A stretch of DNA of 64,000 bases from Mycobacterium basiliense (GTDB lineage: Bacteria; Actinomycetota; Actinomycetes; Mycobacteriales; Mycobacteriaceae), in the NCBI RefSeq assembly GCF_900292015.1, contig NZ_LR130759.1, forward strand, positions 2,604,001 to 2,668,000, read 5' to 3'. Numbering within the stretch: position 1 is the first letter of the stretch; the number at the start of each line of letters is the position of its first letter. The position numbers and the translations under genes are program-made. Positions 17,899-27,676 of this stretch are shown in pieces. The notes under the pieces are model-generated. The model was not told the origin of the DNA, ran no database searches, and saw only the letters and a program-made list of their open reading frames with translations.

Positions 17899-20439
17899 TT
17901 AGCCAGTTGCACCCACGTGCCCTTGGCCGCCGCTAGCCCCCTCGGCTCCCGCCACGCCGCCGGGACCGGAGCCAGTCGCCCCACGAGCTCCGCCGGCACC
18001 CGCTGGTCCTCCGGCGCCGCCCGCTCCGCCCGAACCGGCGCTGCCCGCGTTGCCTGGGCTACCGAAGATTCCGCCTTGGCCGCCCGTTCCGCCGGCGAGA
18101 CCACCATGTCCGCCATCACCGCCGTCGCCACCGGTACCTCCGGTGCCCCCGGTGCCCCCGGTGCCCCCCAGGACTGCGCCGCTACCACCGGCGCCGCCAG
18201 CGCCGCCGGCGCCACCACCGGCGCCGGAGCCGCCAGCACCGCCGTGGCCGGCGTTGCCGCCGTCGCCACCGGATCCGAAGAAGTGCGCGCCGGCCCCACC
18301 GTTTCCGCCGGTACCGCCATTGCCGCCAGGGCCCGCGCTACCAGCGTTGCCGCCGTTGCCCCCGCCACCTCCTGAGGCGGGGTTGCCACCGTCTGGATAC
18401 CCCTGCGAGTAGATGCCGCCATGCGCGGTTCCACCGGTGCCGCCGGCGCCACCGATGCCGCCCGGGGCGGCGGCTCCGCCTACTCCACCGGTGCCGCCGT
18501 CCCCGCCGCGGCCGCCGTGGCCGAAGATCTGGCCGGCGTTGCCGCCGTGGCCGCCGGCACCACCGTTGCCGCCGGCACCACCGTTGCCGCCGGTGGCGCC
18601 GTTGCCGCCGTTGCCCCCGGAACCGGCGTAGGCCTCGCCGAAACTGAGCGCATCTGCCGAGCCGCCATCGCCGCCGTTGCCGCCGGCACCGCCCGCGCCG
18701 GAAGCGTTTCCGCCGTTTCCGCCGTTGCCGCCATGCGCTCTGGCGGCAGTGTCCGATCCGTTGGCGTATCCGCCGGCACCGCCAGCGCCACCGTTGGCGC
18801 CGTCGCCGCCATTGCCACCAGCGCCTCCGGTGGGACCGGCCGCTGTGGAGTACACGTTTGCGCCCGCGGCGCCGTCGCCCCCATTTTGCGTTGAACTTCC
18901 GGGACTTCCGACTCCGCCGGATGGACCGGTCACGGGGGTCGCCGAGTCCGTATGGATATCTGGGATGGGTGATCCGTTGTCGGCTGCGGCGGTGATCATG
19001 GGGTTGGTCGCCGCGGTGCCGGTCCAGCCGGTGCCGCCAGTTCCGCCGGCGCCGCCGTTGCCGATGAGATAGGCGCTACCCCCGTTGCCGCCTTGTCCGG
19101 GGTCGACGGCTGGCGAAGTGGCGAAAGACGAAATCGCAGCCAGGCCCTGTCCGCCCGGCCCGCCGGCGCCGCCGTTGCCGACGAGTTGCCCCCCGTCACC
19201 GCCATTGCCGCCGGCCATGCCGATCCCGCCGCTTCCGCCGGTGCCGCCGGTGCCGATGAACCGGGCGGACCCGCCATTGCCCGCCAGCCCGCCGTGACCG
19301 CCGAATATGGTGGCCGCGCCCCCGGAGCCGCCATCACCGCCGTCGCCGTAGAGCATGCCGCCGGCACCGCCGGTGCCGCCGTCGCCGCCCACGTTGGCGG
19401 CCAACGCGAAGCCCAAACCGTTGCCGCCGTTTCCCCCGGATCCGCCGGCGCCGATCAGCCCGGCGGCACCGCCCTGCCCGCCGTGCCCGCCGTTGCCGCC
19501 TGCGAAGCCGCCTCCACCCTCGCCACCAAGCCCGCCGGCGCCGCCATTGCCGAAGACCGTTCCGCCCGCGCCACCGTTACCGGCAGTTCCTCCGGTTCCA
19601 CCGCTGGTCCCGGTGCCGCCGAGCCCGCCGTGGCCGCCACCACCGCCGGTGCCGAAATGGCCGGCAGCACCGCCGACCCCGGCGGTCCCGCCGGTACCAC
19701 CGAGGCCGCCTAGTTGGCCGGCGTGTCCGCCGACCCCGCCGGCGCCACCCATCCCGCCGGCTCCGAACAGTCCGCCGTGGCCCCCGGCCCCGCCGATCCC
19801 GCCGTCACCGCCGTTGCCGGCCAGAGCGGTGTTGTTGGTTCCGGGGCCGCCGATCCCGCCGTTGCCGCCGATGCCGTAGAGCCAGCCGCCCGCGCCACCG
19901 TTGCCGCCTGCCGCGCCGTTGGCGCCACCGGCACCGCCGTTGCCGCCGGTGCCGATGAGGCCGGCGGATCCGCCGTTGCCGCCTGCCTGACCTGCGGAGC
20001 CGGCCGCGCCGGCCCCGCCGTTGCCGCAGAGCCAGCCGGCGGCGCCGCCGGTGCCGCCGGGCGTTACCGCGTCGGTGCCATTGCCGATTAACAGCCGCCC
20101 GGTCAGCGTCATCGATTGGGAGTTGACGGTGTCCAGCAGGCCCTGCAGGGGAGAGGCATTGGTCGCCTCGGCGGTCGCGTACCCGCCGGATGCGCCGGTC
20201 AAGGCCTGCACAAATCGCTCGTGAAACACCGCGATCTGTGCGCTGATGGCTAGGTATTGCTGAGCGTGGGCACCGAACAGCGCAGCAATCGCCGCTGAGA
20301 CCTCATCTCCCGCGGCGGTGGTTACTGCAGTGGTAGGGAAAGCGGCGGCCAGATTGGCCGCACTGACGCTGGAGCCGATGCCGGCCACATCGGCGGCCGC
20401 GGCCGCCAGCAGCTCCGGGGCGGCAATCAGATAAGCCAT
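17899..20439 (-). CDS. PE_PGRS family protein 3
   Basis: An 846-aa PE_PGRS protein. The start is placed at ATG 20439 (MAYLIAAPELLAAAAADVAGIGSS), the expected PE N-terminus; the open frame upstream of it is PGRS-like DNA of the remnant next door. The PE domain is followed by LLIGNGTDAVTPGGTGG and a long PGRS tract. Blocks such as [29 protein letters not shown] and [10 protein letters not shown] recur almost residue for residue in PE_PGRS 4, so these two are tandem duplicates. It ends 33 nt from the DUF732-like gene on the opposite strand. Confidence 0.92.
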   Translation of the reverse strand: MAYLIAAPELLAAAAADVAGIGSSVSAANLAAAFPTTAVTTAAGDEVSAAIAALFGAHAQQYLAISAQIAVFHERFVQALTGASGGYATAEATNASPLQGLLDTVNSQSMTLTGRLLIGNGTDAVTPGGTGGAAGWLCGNGGAGAAGSAGQAGGNGGSAGLIGTGGNGGAGGANGAAGGNGGAGGWLYGIGGNGGIGGPGTNNTALAGNGGDGGIGGAGGHGGLFGAGGMGGAGGVGGHAGQLGGLGGTGGTAGVGGAAGHFGTGGGGGHGGLGGTGTSGGTGGTAGNGGAGGTVFGNGGAGGLGGEGGGGFAGGNGGHGGQGGAAGLIGAGGSGGNGGNGLGFALAANVGGDGGTGGAGGMLYGDGGDGGSGGAATIFGGHGGLAGNGGSARFIGTGGTGGSGGIGMAGGNGGDGGQLVGNGGAGGPGGQGLAAISSFATSPAVDPGQGGNGGSAYLIGNGGAGGTGGTGWTGTAATNPMITAAADNGSPIPDIHTDSATPVTGPSGGVGSPGSSTQNGGDGAAGANVYSTAAGPTGGAGGNGGDGANGGAGGAGGYANGSDTAARAHGGNGGNGGNASGAGGAGGNGGDGGSADALSFGEAYAGSGGNGGNGATGGNGGAGGNGGAGGHGGNAGQIFGHGGRGGDGGTGGVGGAAAPGGIGGAGGTGGTAHGGIYSQGYPDGGNPASGGGGGNGGNAGSAGPGGNGGTGGNGGAGAHFFGSGGDGGNAGHGGAGGSGAGGGAGGAGGAGGSGAVLGGTGGTGGTGGTGGDGGDGGHGGLAGGTGGQGGIFGSPGNAGSAGSGGAGGAGGPAGAGGARGATGSGPGGVAGAEGASGGQGHVGATG

Positions 20440-20584
20440 TTCCAAACCTCCGCTCTGCACATCGCGTTTGCCCCGGCGGGTGCGCCCGCTGCAACACTCG
20501 AAAACCCTGCTTGAAACGACAGTGGAGCAAATCCCGACGCAACCATGCATCGGCTGTTTACCGGGCTTCTCGGCAGGGACACGG

Positions 20585-20941
20585 CTAGCCGACCGGCCCC
20601 GGTTGACCGACATTTCCTCCGAGACCGCCGTGGCCGCTGTTGCCGTCGCGGCCGACCAGAAATCCCTTGTTGACTTCTCCGCCAGCGCCTCCGCTGCCTC
20701 CGAGACCGCCCGCGCCGCCTGGGCCGCCACCGCCACCGCCACCGGTGCCGGCGTCACCGCCGTTTCCGCCGAATCCGATGAGTCGACCCGCGGAACCGCC
20801 GTTACCGCCGGCACCGCCGATGCCGCCGGCGCCCCCGTTGCCGATCAGCAGTCCTCCGTTGCCGCCGTTACCCCCGGCACCTCCGTAGAAATCCCCATTC
20901 GCGGAGTTGCCGACGCCGGGTACCGCGCTCACCATCGACAT
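20585..20941 (-). pseudogene. Orphan PGRS-only ORF, probable PE_PGRS remnant
   Basis: A 118-aa frame opening MSMVSAVPGVGNSANGD and then running [15 protein letters not shown] repeats with the LIGNGGAGG and GRLIGFGGNGG signatures. It has no PE domain, so it lacks the family secretion module. It sits head-to-tail between PE_PGRS 3 and PE_PGRS 4 and most simply is a leftover from duplication or deletion inside the cluster. Short PGRS-only proteins are sometimes annotated as real genes, so expression cannot be ruled out. Confidence 0.5.
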
Positions 20942-21007
20942 TGCTCGACCCCGATCGGCAAGACGCGGCCCGCAAACTCTCGGCGATGACGCGGGGGAAA
21001 GCACGTG

Positions 21008-23593
21008 CTATCCATGCCTGCCGGTGCCACCGTCGCCGCCTGGGTTGCCGTCCTCGCCGGCGCTACCCGGAACGTGGTCGATCGAGCCGCCATTGGCTTC
21101 ACCAGGTGCTCCGCCAGTGCCGCGGGTGCCGCCGGCGCCGCCCTCGCCGCCAGTGCCGCCGGCGCCGGCGTTACCGGAGTGACCGGGCCAGCCGATGAAC
21201 CCGCCGGACCCGCCGGCGCCGCCCGATGACCCGCCGGCACCGCCGCGACCGCTCTGCCCGCCCTGCCCGCCGTCGCCGCCGTCGCCGCCGTTGCCGCCGG
21301 TGCTTGTCTCGGGGTCGTAGGCGTTGCCGCCGTTGCCGCCGTTGCCGCCGTTGCCGCCGTTGCCGCCGTGTCCGCCGATGCCGCCGACCCCGCCGTCGCC
21401 GCCGGCACCGCCGGTCCCGATGAGGTGTCCGCCGGCACCGCCGTTGCCGCCGACGCCGCCGTTGCCACCTGTGCCGCCGGCGCCGCCATAGCCACCGCCG
21501 CCACCATCGCCGCCAGAGCCCGCGACGGCGCCAAAGCCGCCGGCGTTTGCGGCCCCGCCATCACCGCCGATGCCCCCGGATCCGCCCTGGGCGCCCGCGC
21601 CACCCAGGCCACCTTGGCCGCCAGCGCCCCCGGCGCCGCCGTTGCCGATCAGCATGCCGGCGTGGCCGCCGTGGCCCCCCGCGCCACCAGTGCCGCCAAG
21701 GCCAGCGGGTGAGTTGCCGACCCCGCCAGTGCCACCGGTACCGCCCGAACCGGCGAAACTTTCGCTGCCGTCGCCGCTGGCGCTGCCGCCGGCCCCGCCG
21801 TTCCCGCCCGAACCACCGGGCGCGCTGCCGTTGGCACCGTTACCACCGTTGCCGCCCCAGACGGTGTCCAGGAGACCGTCAGACGTGGCGCCGGCGTCGC
21901 CGCCGGCACCGCCGCTACCGCCGTTGGCGCCACCGGCTCCTGCGGCGCCGCCGTCACCACCTCGACCACCGGATGGGTTTCCTGACTGGGAGTACACCGC
22001 CCCGCCGGAGCCGCCAGCGCCGCCGTCTTGTCCTGTTGCGCCGCTGGCACCGGTGCCGCCCGCCTGTCCGGTGAAACCGTTGTAGTCGGCGTACGGGTTG
22101 TCCCGGGTGCCGGTCGGTCCAGCATCGGTGCCGGTCTGGGAGTTGGGCAGGGACGCACTCGCGTCGTGGGCATTTGCGCCCGCCCAACCGGTGCCGCCGG
22201 TACCGCCGGCGCCGCCGTTGCCGAAGAGGTAGGCGTTGCCGCCGCTGCCGCCCTGCCCGGGCTCGACCGCCGGTGAGTCGTGCCCAAACAGGGAGAACGC
22301 CGCCAAGCCGGATCCGCCCCGGCCGCCGGCTCCGCCATTGCCGAAGAGTTGCCCGCCCTCACCACCGTTGCCGCCGGCCATGCCTATCCCGCCGTCGCCG
22401 CCGGCCCCGCCGATACCGATGAATCGAGCCGACCCGCCGTTGCCGGCCTGGCCGCCATGCCCGCCGAACACGGTGGCCGTGCCGCCGGATCCGCCGTTGC
22501 CGCCGTTGCCGTAGAGCATTCCGCCGGGGCCGCCGCTACCGCCGGCCCCGCCGAGATTGGCGGGCAGTAGGACACCGCTGGCGTCGCCGCCGCTGCCGCC
22601 GGCTCCGCCGGCCCCGACCAGCCCGGCGGCGCCGCCGTGACCGCCGAGGCCGCCGTTACCGCCGGAAAAGCCGCCGCCGCCGTGCCCGCCCAGGCCGCCG
22701 GCGCCGCCGTTGCCGTAGATGTTGCCGCCCACGCCACCATTGCCCGCCGTTCCTCCGGTGCCGCCGGTGGTGCCGGTGCCGCCGAGCCCGCCGTTCCCGC
22801 CGGCGCCCCCGGTGCCGAGGCAGCCGGCATTGCCGCCGGCGCCGGCGGTCCCGCCGGAACCGCCCACGCCGCCGAGTTGGCCGGCGTGCCCGCCGGCGCC
22901 GCCGTCGCCACCGAGGCCGCCGGCGCCGAAGATGCCGCCGGCACCGCCGGCACCGCCCGTCCCGCCACCACCGCCGTTGCCGCCGATGCTCGTGTTGTTA
23001 GTTCCGGCGCCGCCTATCCCACCGCCGCCGCCGTTGCCGTAGAACCAGCCGCCCGCGCCGCCGTTGCCTCCGGCCGCGCCGATGCCGCCGCTGCCGCCGG
23101 GGCCACCGTTGCCGATGAGGCCGGCGGCGCCGCCGTTCCCGCCGGCCTGACCCGTAGCGCCGGCCGCTCCCGCGCCGCCGTTGCCGTAGAGCCAGCCGCC
23201 GGCCCCGCCGTCGCCGCCGGGGGCCCTCGCGTCGGCGCCATTGCCGATCAGCGCCCGCCCGGTCAGCGCCACCGATCGTGTGTTGACGGCGGTGAGCAAG
23301 ACTTGCTCGACATTGGTGGTCTCAGCGGCGGCATAGGAGTTCCCAGCCGCAGTCAACGCCTGCACGAATCGTTGATGAAGCCCCGCAACCTGGGCGCTGA
23401 GCTGCTGATACTGCTGGGCGTGGCCGCCGAATAACGCCGCGATAGCCGCCGATACCTCGTCGGCGCCGGCCGCGGTCACCGTGGTGGTCGGTAATGCCGC
23501 GGCCAGGTTGGCCGCCTGGATCGATGACCCGATTCCGGTCACATCCGATGCCGCGGTAGCCAGCAAATCCGGCAGCACACTCACAAACGACAT
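21008..23593 (-). CDS. PE_PGRS family protein 4
   Basis: An 861-aa PE_PGRS protein. The start is ATG 23593 ([24 protein letters not shown]), five codons inside a slightly longer open frame and the usual PE N-terminus. The PE domain ends near [15 protein letters not shown] and the rest is PGRS. It parallels PE_PGRS 3 through most of its length, including the [18 protein letters not shown] and [12 protein letters not shown] landmarks. Together with the others it forms the accessory island between tyrS and the TPR-protein gene. Confidence 0.92.
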   Translation of the reverse strand: MSFVSVLPDLLATAASDVTGIGSSIQAANLAAALPTTTVTAAGADEVSAAIAALFGGHAQQYQQLSAQVAGLHQRFVQALTAAGNSYAAAETTNVEQVLLTAVNTRSVALTGRALIGNGADARAPGGDGGAGGWLYGNGGAGAAGATGQAGGNGGAAGLIGNGGPGGSGGIGAAGGNGGAGGWFYGNGGGGGIGGAGTNNTSIGGNGGGGGTGGAGGAGGIFGAGGLGGDGGAGGHAGQLGGVGGSGGTAGAGGNAGCLGTGGAGGNGGLGGTGTTGGTGGTAGNGGVGGNIYGNGGAGGLGGHGGGGFSGGNGGLGGHGGAAGLVGAGGAGGSGGDASGVLLPANLGGAGGSGGPGGMLYGNGGNGGSGGTATVFGGHGGQAGNGGSARFIGIGGAGGDGGIGMAGGNGGEGGQLFGNGGAGGRGGSGLAAFSLFGHDSPAVEPGQGGSGGNAYLFGNGGAGGTGGTGWAGANAHDASASLPNSQTGTDAGPTGTRDNPYADYNGFTGQAGGTGASGATGQDGGAGGSGGAVYSQSGNPSGGRGGDGGAAGAGGANGGSGGAGGDAGATSDGLLDTVWGGNGGNGANGSAPGGSGGNGGAGGSASGDGSESFAGSGGTGGTGGVGNSPAGLGGTGGAGGHGGHAGMLIGNGGAGGAGGQGGLGGAGAQGGSGGIGGDGGAANAGGFGAVAGSGGDGGGGGYGGAGGTGGNGGVGGNGGAGGHLIGTGGAGGDGGVGGIGGHGGNGGNGGNGGNGGNAYDPETSTGGNGGDGGDGGQGGQSGRGGAGGSSGGAGGSGGFIGWPGHSGNAGAGGTGGEGGAGGTRGTGGAPGEANGGSIDHVPGSAGEDGNPGGDGGTGRHG

Positions 23594-23887
23594 GTCCAGT
23601 CCTCCCATTCGGTGGCGCCGCGACCCCGTCAGCGTCCGGTTCCCCGGTCACCCGCGCTGGTCGCATCGCGATGTCAACCTCAGTGACCCGCGGTCGGCTG
23701 GTGTCGAGGAGCGGGAAAGCTGATCGGGCTCAGTGTGTTGAGCCGATGTTGCGCACAGCTTGAGGAAAGGTGGAATGCCCAGGTCGTGCCCGCTCCGATG
23801 GGGATCGGGCGATGAGGTTCACCGCGGACAAGGCGACCGCGGCACGTCGATTGTGAGCCGGCCGAACGTGCCCGTAACCTCTAGCGA

Positions 23888-24718
23888 ATGGTCGACGACA
23901 GGGAAGCTCGCCGTGGTGCGCGACGACCGCGATCGACATCCGCAGACACCCCGCGCCGCGGTCCACGGCGCGACCGCGCCGGTTCCTGGTCGGGCCCCGG
24001 GCGGGCGCGCCCAGCCCAGCCCCAGGCCGCGCCGGCGGATGCTCCCCGCGTCACCCGCGATGCGCCGACCATCCCGCCTGGGGTGGAGGCCAAGCAATTG
24101 TCGCCCGAGATCCGGCGCGAACTAAGCACCTTGGACCGCGCCACCGCCGACGCCGTGGCCCGCCACCTGGTTGCCGCGGGGGAGCTGCTCGATGACGATC
24201 CGCAGGCCGCCCTGGAACATGCCCGTGCTGCCCGGGCCCGATCCAGCCGAATCGGCGCGATTCGCGAGGCCGTCGGAATCGCGGCCTACCAATGCGGCGA
24301 CTGGGCTCAGGCGCTGGCCGAATTGCGCGCCGCCCGAAGAATGGGCAGCAAGTCGGCGTTGTTGGCGCTGATTGCCGATTGCGAACGCGGTTTGGGCCGT
24401 CCGGAGCGGGCTATCGACCTTGCGCGCGGACCCGAGGCCACCCAGCTGACCGGCGACGACGCCGATGAACTGCGTATTGTCGCTGCCGGCGCGCGCGCCG
24501 ATCTCGGGCAGTTCGCGCAGGCGCTGACGTTGCTGTCTACCCCGCAACTCGACCCGACCCGGACCGGTTCCACGTCGGCGCGGCTGTTCTATGCCTACGC
24601 CGACACCCTGCTAGCCCTCGGCCGTCGTGATGAGGCGTTGCAATGGTTCCTGCACTCGACGGCGGCGGACATCGAAGGTGTCACCGACGCCGAAGATCGG
24701 GTCAGTGAGTTGGGCTGA
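23888..24718 (+). CDS. TPR-repeat protein (Rv1691-like)
   Basis: A 276-aa protein. The first 70 residues are basic, proline/arginine-rich and probably disordered. The rest is a run of helical pairs with tetratricopeptide character (DPQAALEHARAARARS, DWAQALAELRAARRMG, LGRPERAIDLAR, LFYAYADTLLALGRRDEALQWF). Such proteins are scaffolds; no catalytic residues are seen. It is followed after 6 nt by the HAD phosphatase and heads the long plus-strand run to recN. The PE_PGRS island lies just upstream, where M. tuberculosis has lprJ. Confidence 0.8.
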   Translation: MVDDREARRGARRPRSTSADTPRRGPRRDRAGSWSGPGRARPAQPQAAPADAPRVTRDAPTIPPGVEAKQLSPEIRRELSTLDRATADAVARHLVAAGELLDDDPQAALEHARAARARSSRIGAIREAVGIAAYQCGDWAQALAELRAARRMGSKSALLALIADCERGLGRPERAIDLARGPEATQLTGDDADELRIVAAGARADLGQFAQALTLLSTPQLDPTRTGSTSARLFYAYADTLLALGRRDEALQWFLHSTAADIEGVTDAEDRVSELG

Positions 24719-24724
24719 GCAACG

Positions 24725-25735
24725 GTGAACAGCATTGCCCAGCAGTACGACTGCTTGCTGATCGATCTGGACGGGACGGTGTATCGTGGCCGCCGCGCCA
24801 CCGAAGGCGCCGTCGATGCGCTGGCAGAGGTCCATAGCCGCAAATTGTTTGTCACCAACAACGCCTCCCGCAGTGCCGACGAGGTTGCCGAGCACCTGCG
24901 TGAACTGGGTTTCCCCGCCACCGGTGACGACGTCGTCACCAGCGCCCAAAGTGCCGCTCGCTTGCTGGCCGGCCAGTTGCCGCCCGGTTCCAAGGTGCTG
25001 ATCGTTGGCACCGAGGCGCTGGCCAATGAGGTCACCGCGGTTGGGTTGCGCCCGGTCCGCCGCCACGACGATGATCCCGTTGCGGTTGTCCAGGGCCTTT
25101 CACTGACCGTCGGTTGGCCGGAACTTGCCGAGGCTGCGCTGGCTATTCGGGAAGGTGCATTGTGGGTGGCGGCAAACGTCGATCCCACCCTGCCGACCGA
25201 GCGCGGTCTTTTGCCCGGCAACGGATCCCTGGTGGCAGCGCTGCGCACCGCCACCGGCGCGCAGCCCCAAGTGGCGGGCAAGCCGGCGCCACAGTTGATG
25301 AAGGACGCGGTGGGTCGCGGTGATTTCCGCGCCCCTCTGGTGATCGGTGATCGGTTGGACACCGACATTGAGGGAGCCAACGCCGCCGGGCTGCCCAGCC
25401 TGATGGTGCTGACGGGGGTCAATAGCGCGCGTGACGCGGTATACGCCCAACCCGCGCACCGACCCACCTACATCGGACACGACCTGCGCTGCTTGCGCCA
25501 AGATCCCACGCTGCTCGCGGTGGCACCGCAGCCCGGCTGGCAATTGCGCGTGGCGGATCGGTCGGTGACGGTCAGCGCCAACGGCGAACAGCGCGGGGAC
25601 GATCTATCGGTGGTGCGGGCGGTTGCCAATGCGGTGTGGAACGCTCAGTTCGACGGTCGGTCATTCAGCATCGAGGCCGGCGATGAGCAGGCGCGCGGCG
25701 CCTTGTGCCACTGGTCGCTGATGCATGGTGATTAG
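24725..25735 (+). CDS. HAD-superfamily phosphatase, glycerol-3-phosphate phosphatase-like (Rv1692-like)
   Basis: A 336-aa HAD hydrolase of the NagD/PGP type. Motif I is DLDGTVYRG near residue 17, motif II lies in FVTNNASRS, and motif III/IV in GKPAPQLM and VIGDRLDTDIEGANAAG. The M. tuberculosis orthologue has been characterised as a glycerol-3-phosphate phosphatase acting in glycerophospholipid recycling; I transfer that by similarity and context. The C-terminal 80 residues past the HAD core are an extra domain. The GTG start follows the TPR gene closely, and the next gene is the 58-aa ORF. Confidence 0.85.
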   Translation: MNSIAQQYDCLLIDLDGTVYRGRRATEGAVDALAEVHSRKLFVTNNASRSADEVAEHLRELGFPATGDDVVTSAQSAARLLAGQLPPGSKVLIVGTEALANEVTAVGLRPVRRHDDDPVAVVQGLSLTVGWPELAEAALAIREGALWVAANVDPTLPTERGLLPGNGSLVAALRTATGAQPQVAGKPAPQLMKDAVGRGDFRAPLVIGDRLDTDIEGANAAGLPSLMVLTGVNSARDAVYAQPAHRPTYIGHDLRCLRQDPTLLAVAPQPGWQLRVADRSVTVSANGEQRGDDLSVVRAVANAVWNAQFDGRSFSIEAGDEQARGALCHWSLMHGD

Positions 25736-25759
25736 CCGGCAACTAGCGTAGGGAGTCCA

Positions 25760-25936
25760 ATGACTATTGATCCCGAACAGATTCGCTCAGAAATCGAAGC
25801 GTTGGTAGCCCAGTTGCCCGACGTCGCCGATGCCGAAAGCGGGCCGTCCCTTGCCGAGCTAGAAGACATCGCCCGCCGGCTCTCCGAGGCACACGACGTA
25901 TTGATGCAGGCCCTGGAGTCGGCGGAGAAAGGCTGA
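25760..25936 (+). CDS. Small conserved helical protein (Rv1693-like)
   Basis: A 58-aa acidic protein starting MTIDPEQIRSEIEALV and ending LESAEKG. It is almost entirely helix-forming with heptad-like leucine spacing (LVAQLPDV, LAELEDIARRL), so a short coiled coil is likely. GGGAG precedes the ATG. It fits exactly between the HAD phosphatase and tlyA (7-nt gap), matching the size and place of the M. tuberculosis gene. Function unknown. Confidence 0.75.
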   Translation: MTIDPEQIRSEIEALVAQLPDVADAESGPSLAELEDIARRLSEAHDVLMQALESAEKG

Positions 25937-25943
25937 GTGCACG

Positions 25944-26753
25944 GTGGCACGGCGTGCCCGCGTTGACGCCGAGCTGGTCCGGCGAGGCCTCGCGCGGTCT
26001 CGTCAGCAGGCCGCGGAATTGATCACCGCGGGCAAGGTGCGCATCGACGGCCTGCCCGCCGTCAAGCCGGCCACCGCCGTTGCAGCCAGCGCGGCCCTGA
26101 CCGTCGCCGCAGACGGCGAGCGCAGTTGGGTTTCACGCGGAGCGCACAAACTCATCGGAGCGCTGGATGCGTTCGGGCTCGCCGTGTCCGGCCGCCGCTG
26201 CCTGGATGCTGGCGCATCGACCGGCGGGTTCACCGAGGTGCTGTTGGATCGCGGGGCCGCCGAGGTGGTTGCCGCCGATGTCGGCTACGGCCAACTGGCG
26301 TGGTCGTTGCGCAGCGATCCGCGGGTGGTGGTCGTGGAGCGGACCAACGCCCGCGACCTGGTGCCGGAGGTTATCGGCGGGCCCGTTGACCTCATCGTCG
26401 CTGACCTGTCGTTTATCTCATTGGCCACCGTGTTACCCGCGCTGGTTGGATGCGCTTCACCCAGCGCCGATATCGTTCCCATGGTGAAGCCGCAGTTCGA
26501 AGTGGGGAAGGGTCAGGTCGGCCCTGGCGGAGTAGTCCACGACCCGCAGTTGCGCGCGGATGCAGTGGTTGCCGTTGCGCGGAGTGCCGAACAGCTAGGT
26601 TGGCACACCCTCGGCGTCACCGCCAGCCCGCTACCCGGCCCCTCGGGCAATGTCGAATACTTCCTGTGGTTGCGCGCGGAATCCGATCGAGCGCTGGTCG
26701 GCCACGACCTGGCGGACGCGGTGCGGCGGGCGATCAGGGAGGGGCCGGAATGA
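25944..26753 (+). CDS. tlyA: TlyA, 16S/23S rRNA (cytidine-2'-O)-methyltransferase
   Basis: A 269-aa rRNA 2'-O-methyltransferase that modifies 16S C1409 and 23S C1920; its loss gives capreomycin resistance in M. tuberculosis. An N-terminal S4 domain ([26 protein letters not shown]) is followed by a Rossmann methyltransferase with SAM motif [15 protein letters not shown] and downstream [12 protein letters not shown] and [10 protein letters not shown]. Start is GTG at 25944. The stop overlaps the nadK ATG. Confidence 0.92.
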   Translation: MARRARVDAELVRRGLARSRQQAAELITAGKVRIDGLPAVKPATAVAASAALTVAADGERSWVSRGAHKLIGALDAFGLAVSGRRCLDAGASTGGFTEVLLDRGAAEVVAADVGYGQLAWSLRSDPRVVVVERTNARDLVPEVIGGPVDLIVADLSFISLATVLPALVGCASPSADIVPMVKPQFEVGKGQVGPGGVVHDPQLRADAVVAVARSAEQLGWHTLGVTASPLPGPSGNVEYFLWLRAESDRALVGHDLADAVRRAIREGPE

Positions 26754-27673
26754 CCGCTCAACGCACCGTCTTGTTGGTGGTCCACACCGGGCGCGATGAA
26801 GCGACCGAAACGGCGCGGCGCGTCGAGAAGGTGCTGGGCGACAACGAAATTGCGCTTCGGGCGCTTTCCGCCGAGGCCGTCGATCGGGGTTCGTTGCACC
26901 TGTCTCCGGACTACCTGCGGGCCAGGGGCGTCGAAATCGAGGTGGTCGACGCGGACCCAGACGCGGCTGACGGTTGCGAACTGGTGCTGGTATTAGGCGG
27001 TGACGGCACCTTCCTGCGGGCCGCCGAGCTGGCGCGCAATGCCAATATTCCGGTGTTGGGGGTCAACCTGGGCCGGATCGGCTTTTTGGCTGAGGCCGAA
27101 GCCGAGGCGATTGACCTGGTGCTTGAGCACGTGGTGGCGCGCGACTACCGGGTGGAGGACCGGCTGACGCTCGACATCGTGGTGCGGCACGCGGGCGGCG
27201 TCCTCGCCCAGGGCTGGGCTCTTAACGAGGCCAGCCTGGAGAAGGGCCCCCGGCTGGGCGTGCTCGGGGTGGTCATCGAAATCGACGGCAGACCCGTGTC
27301 GACCTTCGGCTGCGACGGGGTGCTGGTATCCACGCCCACTGGGTCTACGGCCTACGCGTTCTCCGCGGGCGGTCCGGTGTTGTGGCCGGACCTCGAAGCC
27401 ATCCTGGTCGTGCCCAACAATGCGCATGCGTTGTTCGGTCGACCGATGGTCACCAGTCCGGAAGCCACCATCGCCATCGAGATCGAGGCCGACGGTCATG
27501 ATGCGCTGGTGTTCTGCGACGGACGCCGGGAAATGTTGATACCCGCCGGGGGGCGGCTCGAGGTGACGCGCTGTGCCACACCGGTGAAATGGGCCCGGTT
27601 GGACAGCGCGCCATTCACCGACCGTCTGGTGACCAAGTTCCAGTTGCCGGTGACAGGCTGGCGCGGGAAGTAA
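26750..27673 (+). CDS. nadK: NAD kinase
   Basis: Phosphorylates NAD to NADP; the M. tuberculosis enzyme (PpnK) can use ATP or polyphosphate. The 307-aa product has the diagnostic [15 protein letters not shown] motif, [12 protein letters not shown], and the C-terminal [14 protein letters not shown] segment. ATG at 26750 overlaps the tlyA stop as ATGA; the much longer open frame into tlyA is not used. recN starts 3 nt after its stop. Confidence 0.94.
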   Translation: MTAQRTVLLVVHTGRDEATETARRVEKVLGDNEIALRALSAEAVDRGSLHLSPDYLRARGVEIEVVDADPDAADGCELVLVLGGDGTFLRAAELARNANIPVLGVNLGRIGFLAEAEAEAIDLVLEHVVARDYRVEDRLTLDIVVRHAGGVLAQGWALNEASLEKGPRLGVLGVVIEIDGRPVSTFGCDGVLVSTPTGSTAYAFSAGGPVLWPDLEAILVVPNNAHALFGRPMVTSPEATIAIEIEADGHDALVFCDGRREMLIPAGGRLEVTRCATPVKWARLDSAPFTDRLVTKFQLPVTGWRGK

Positions 27674-27676
27674 CTG

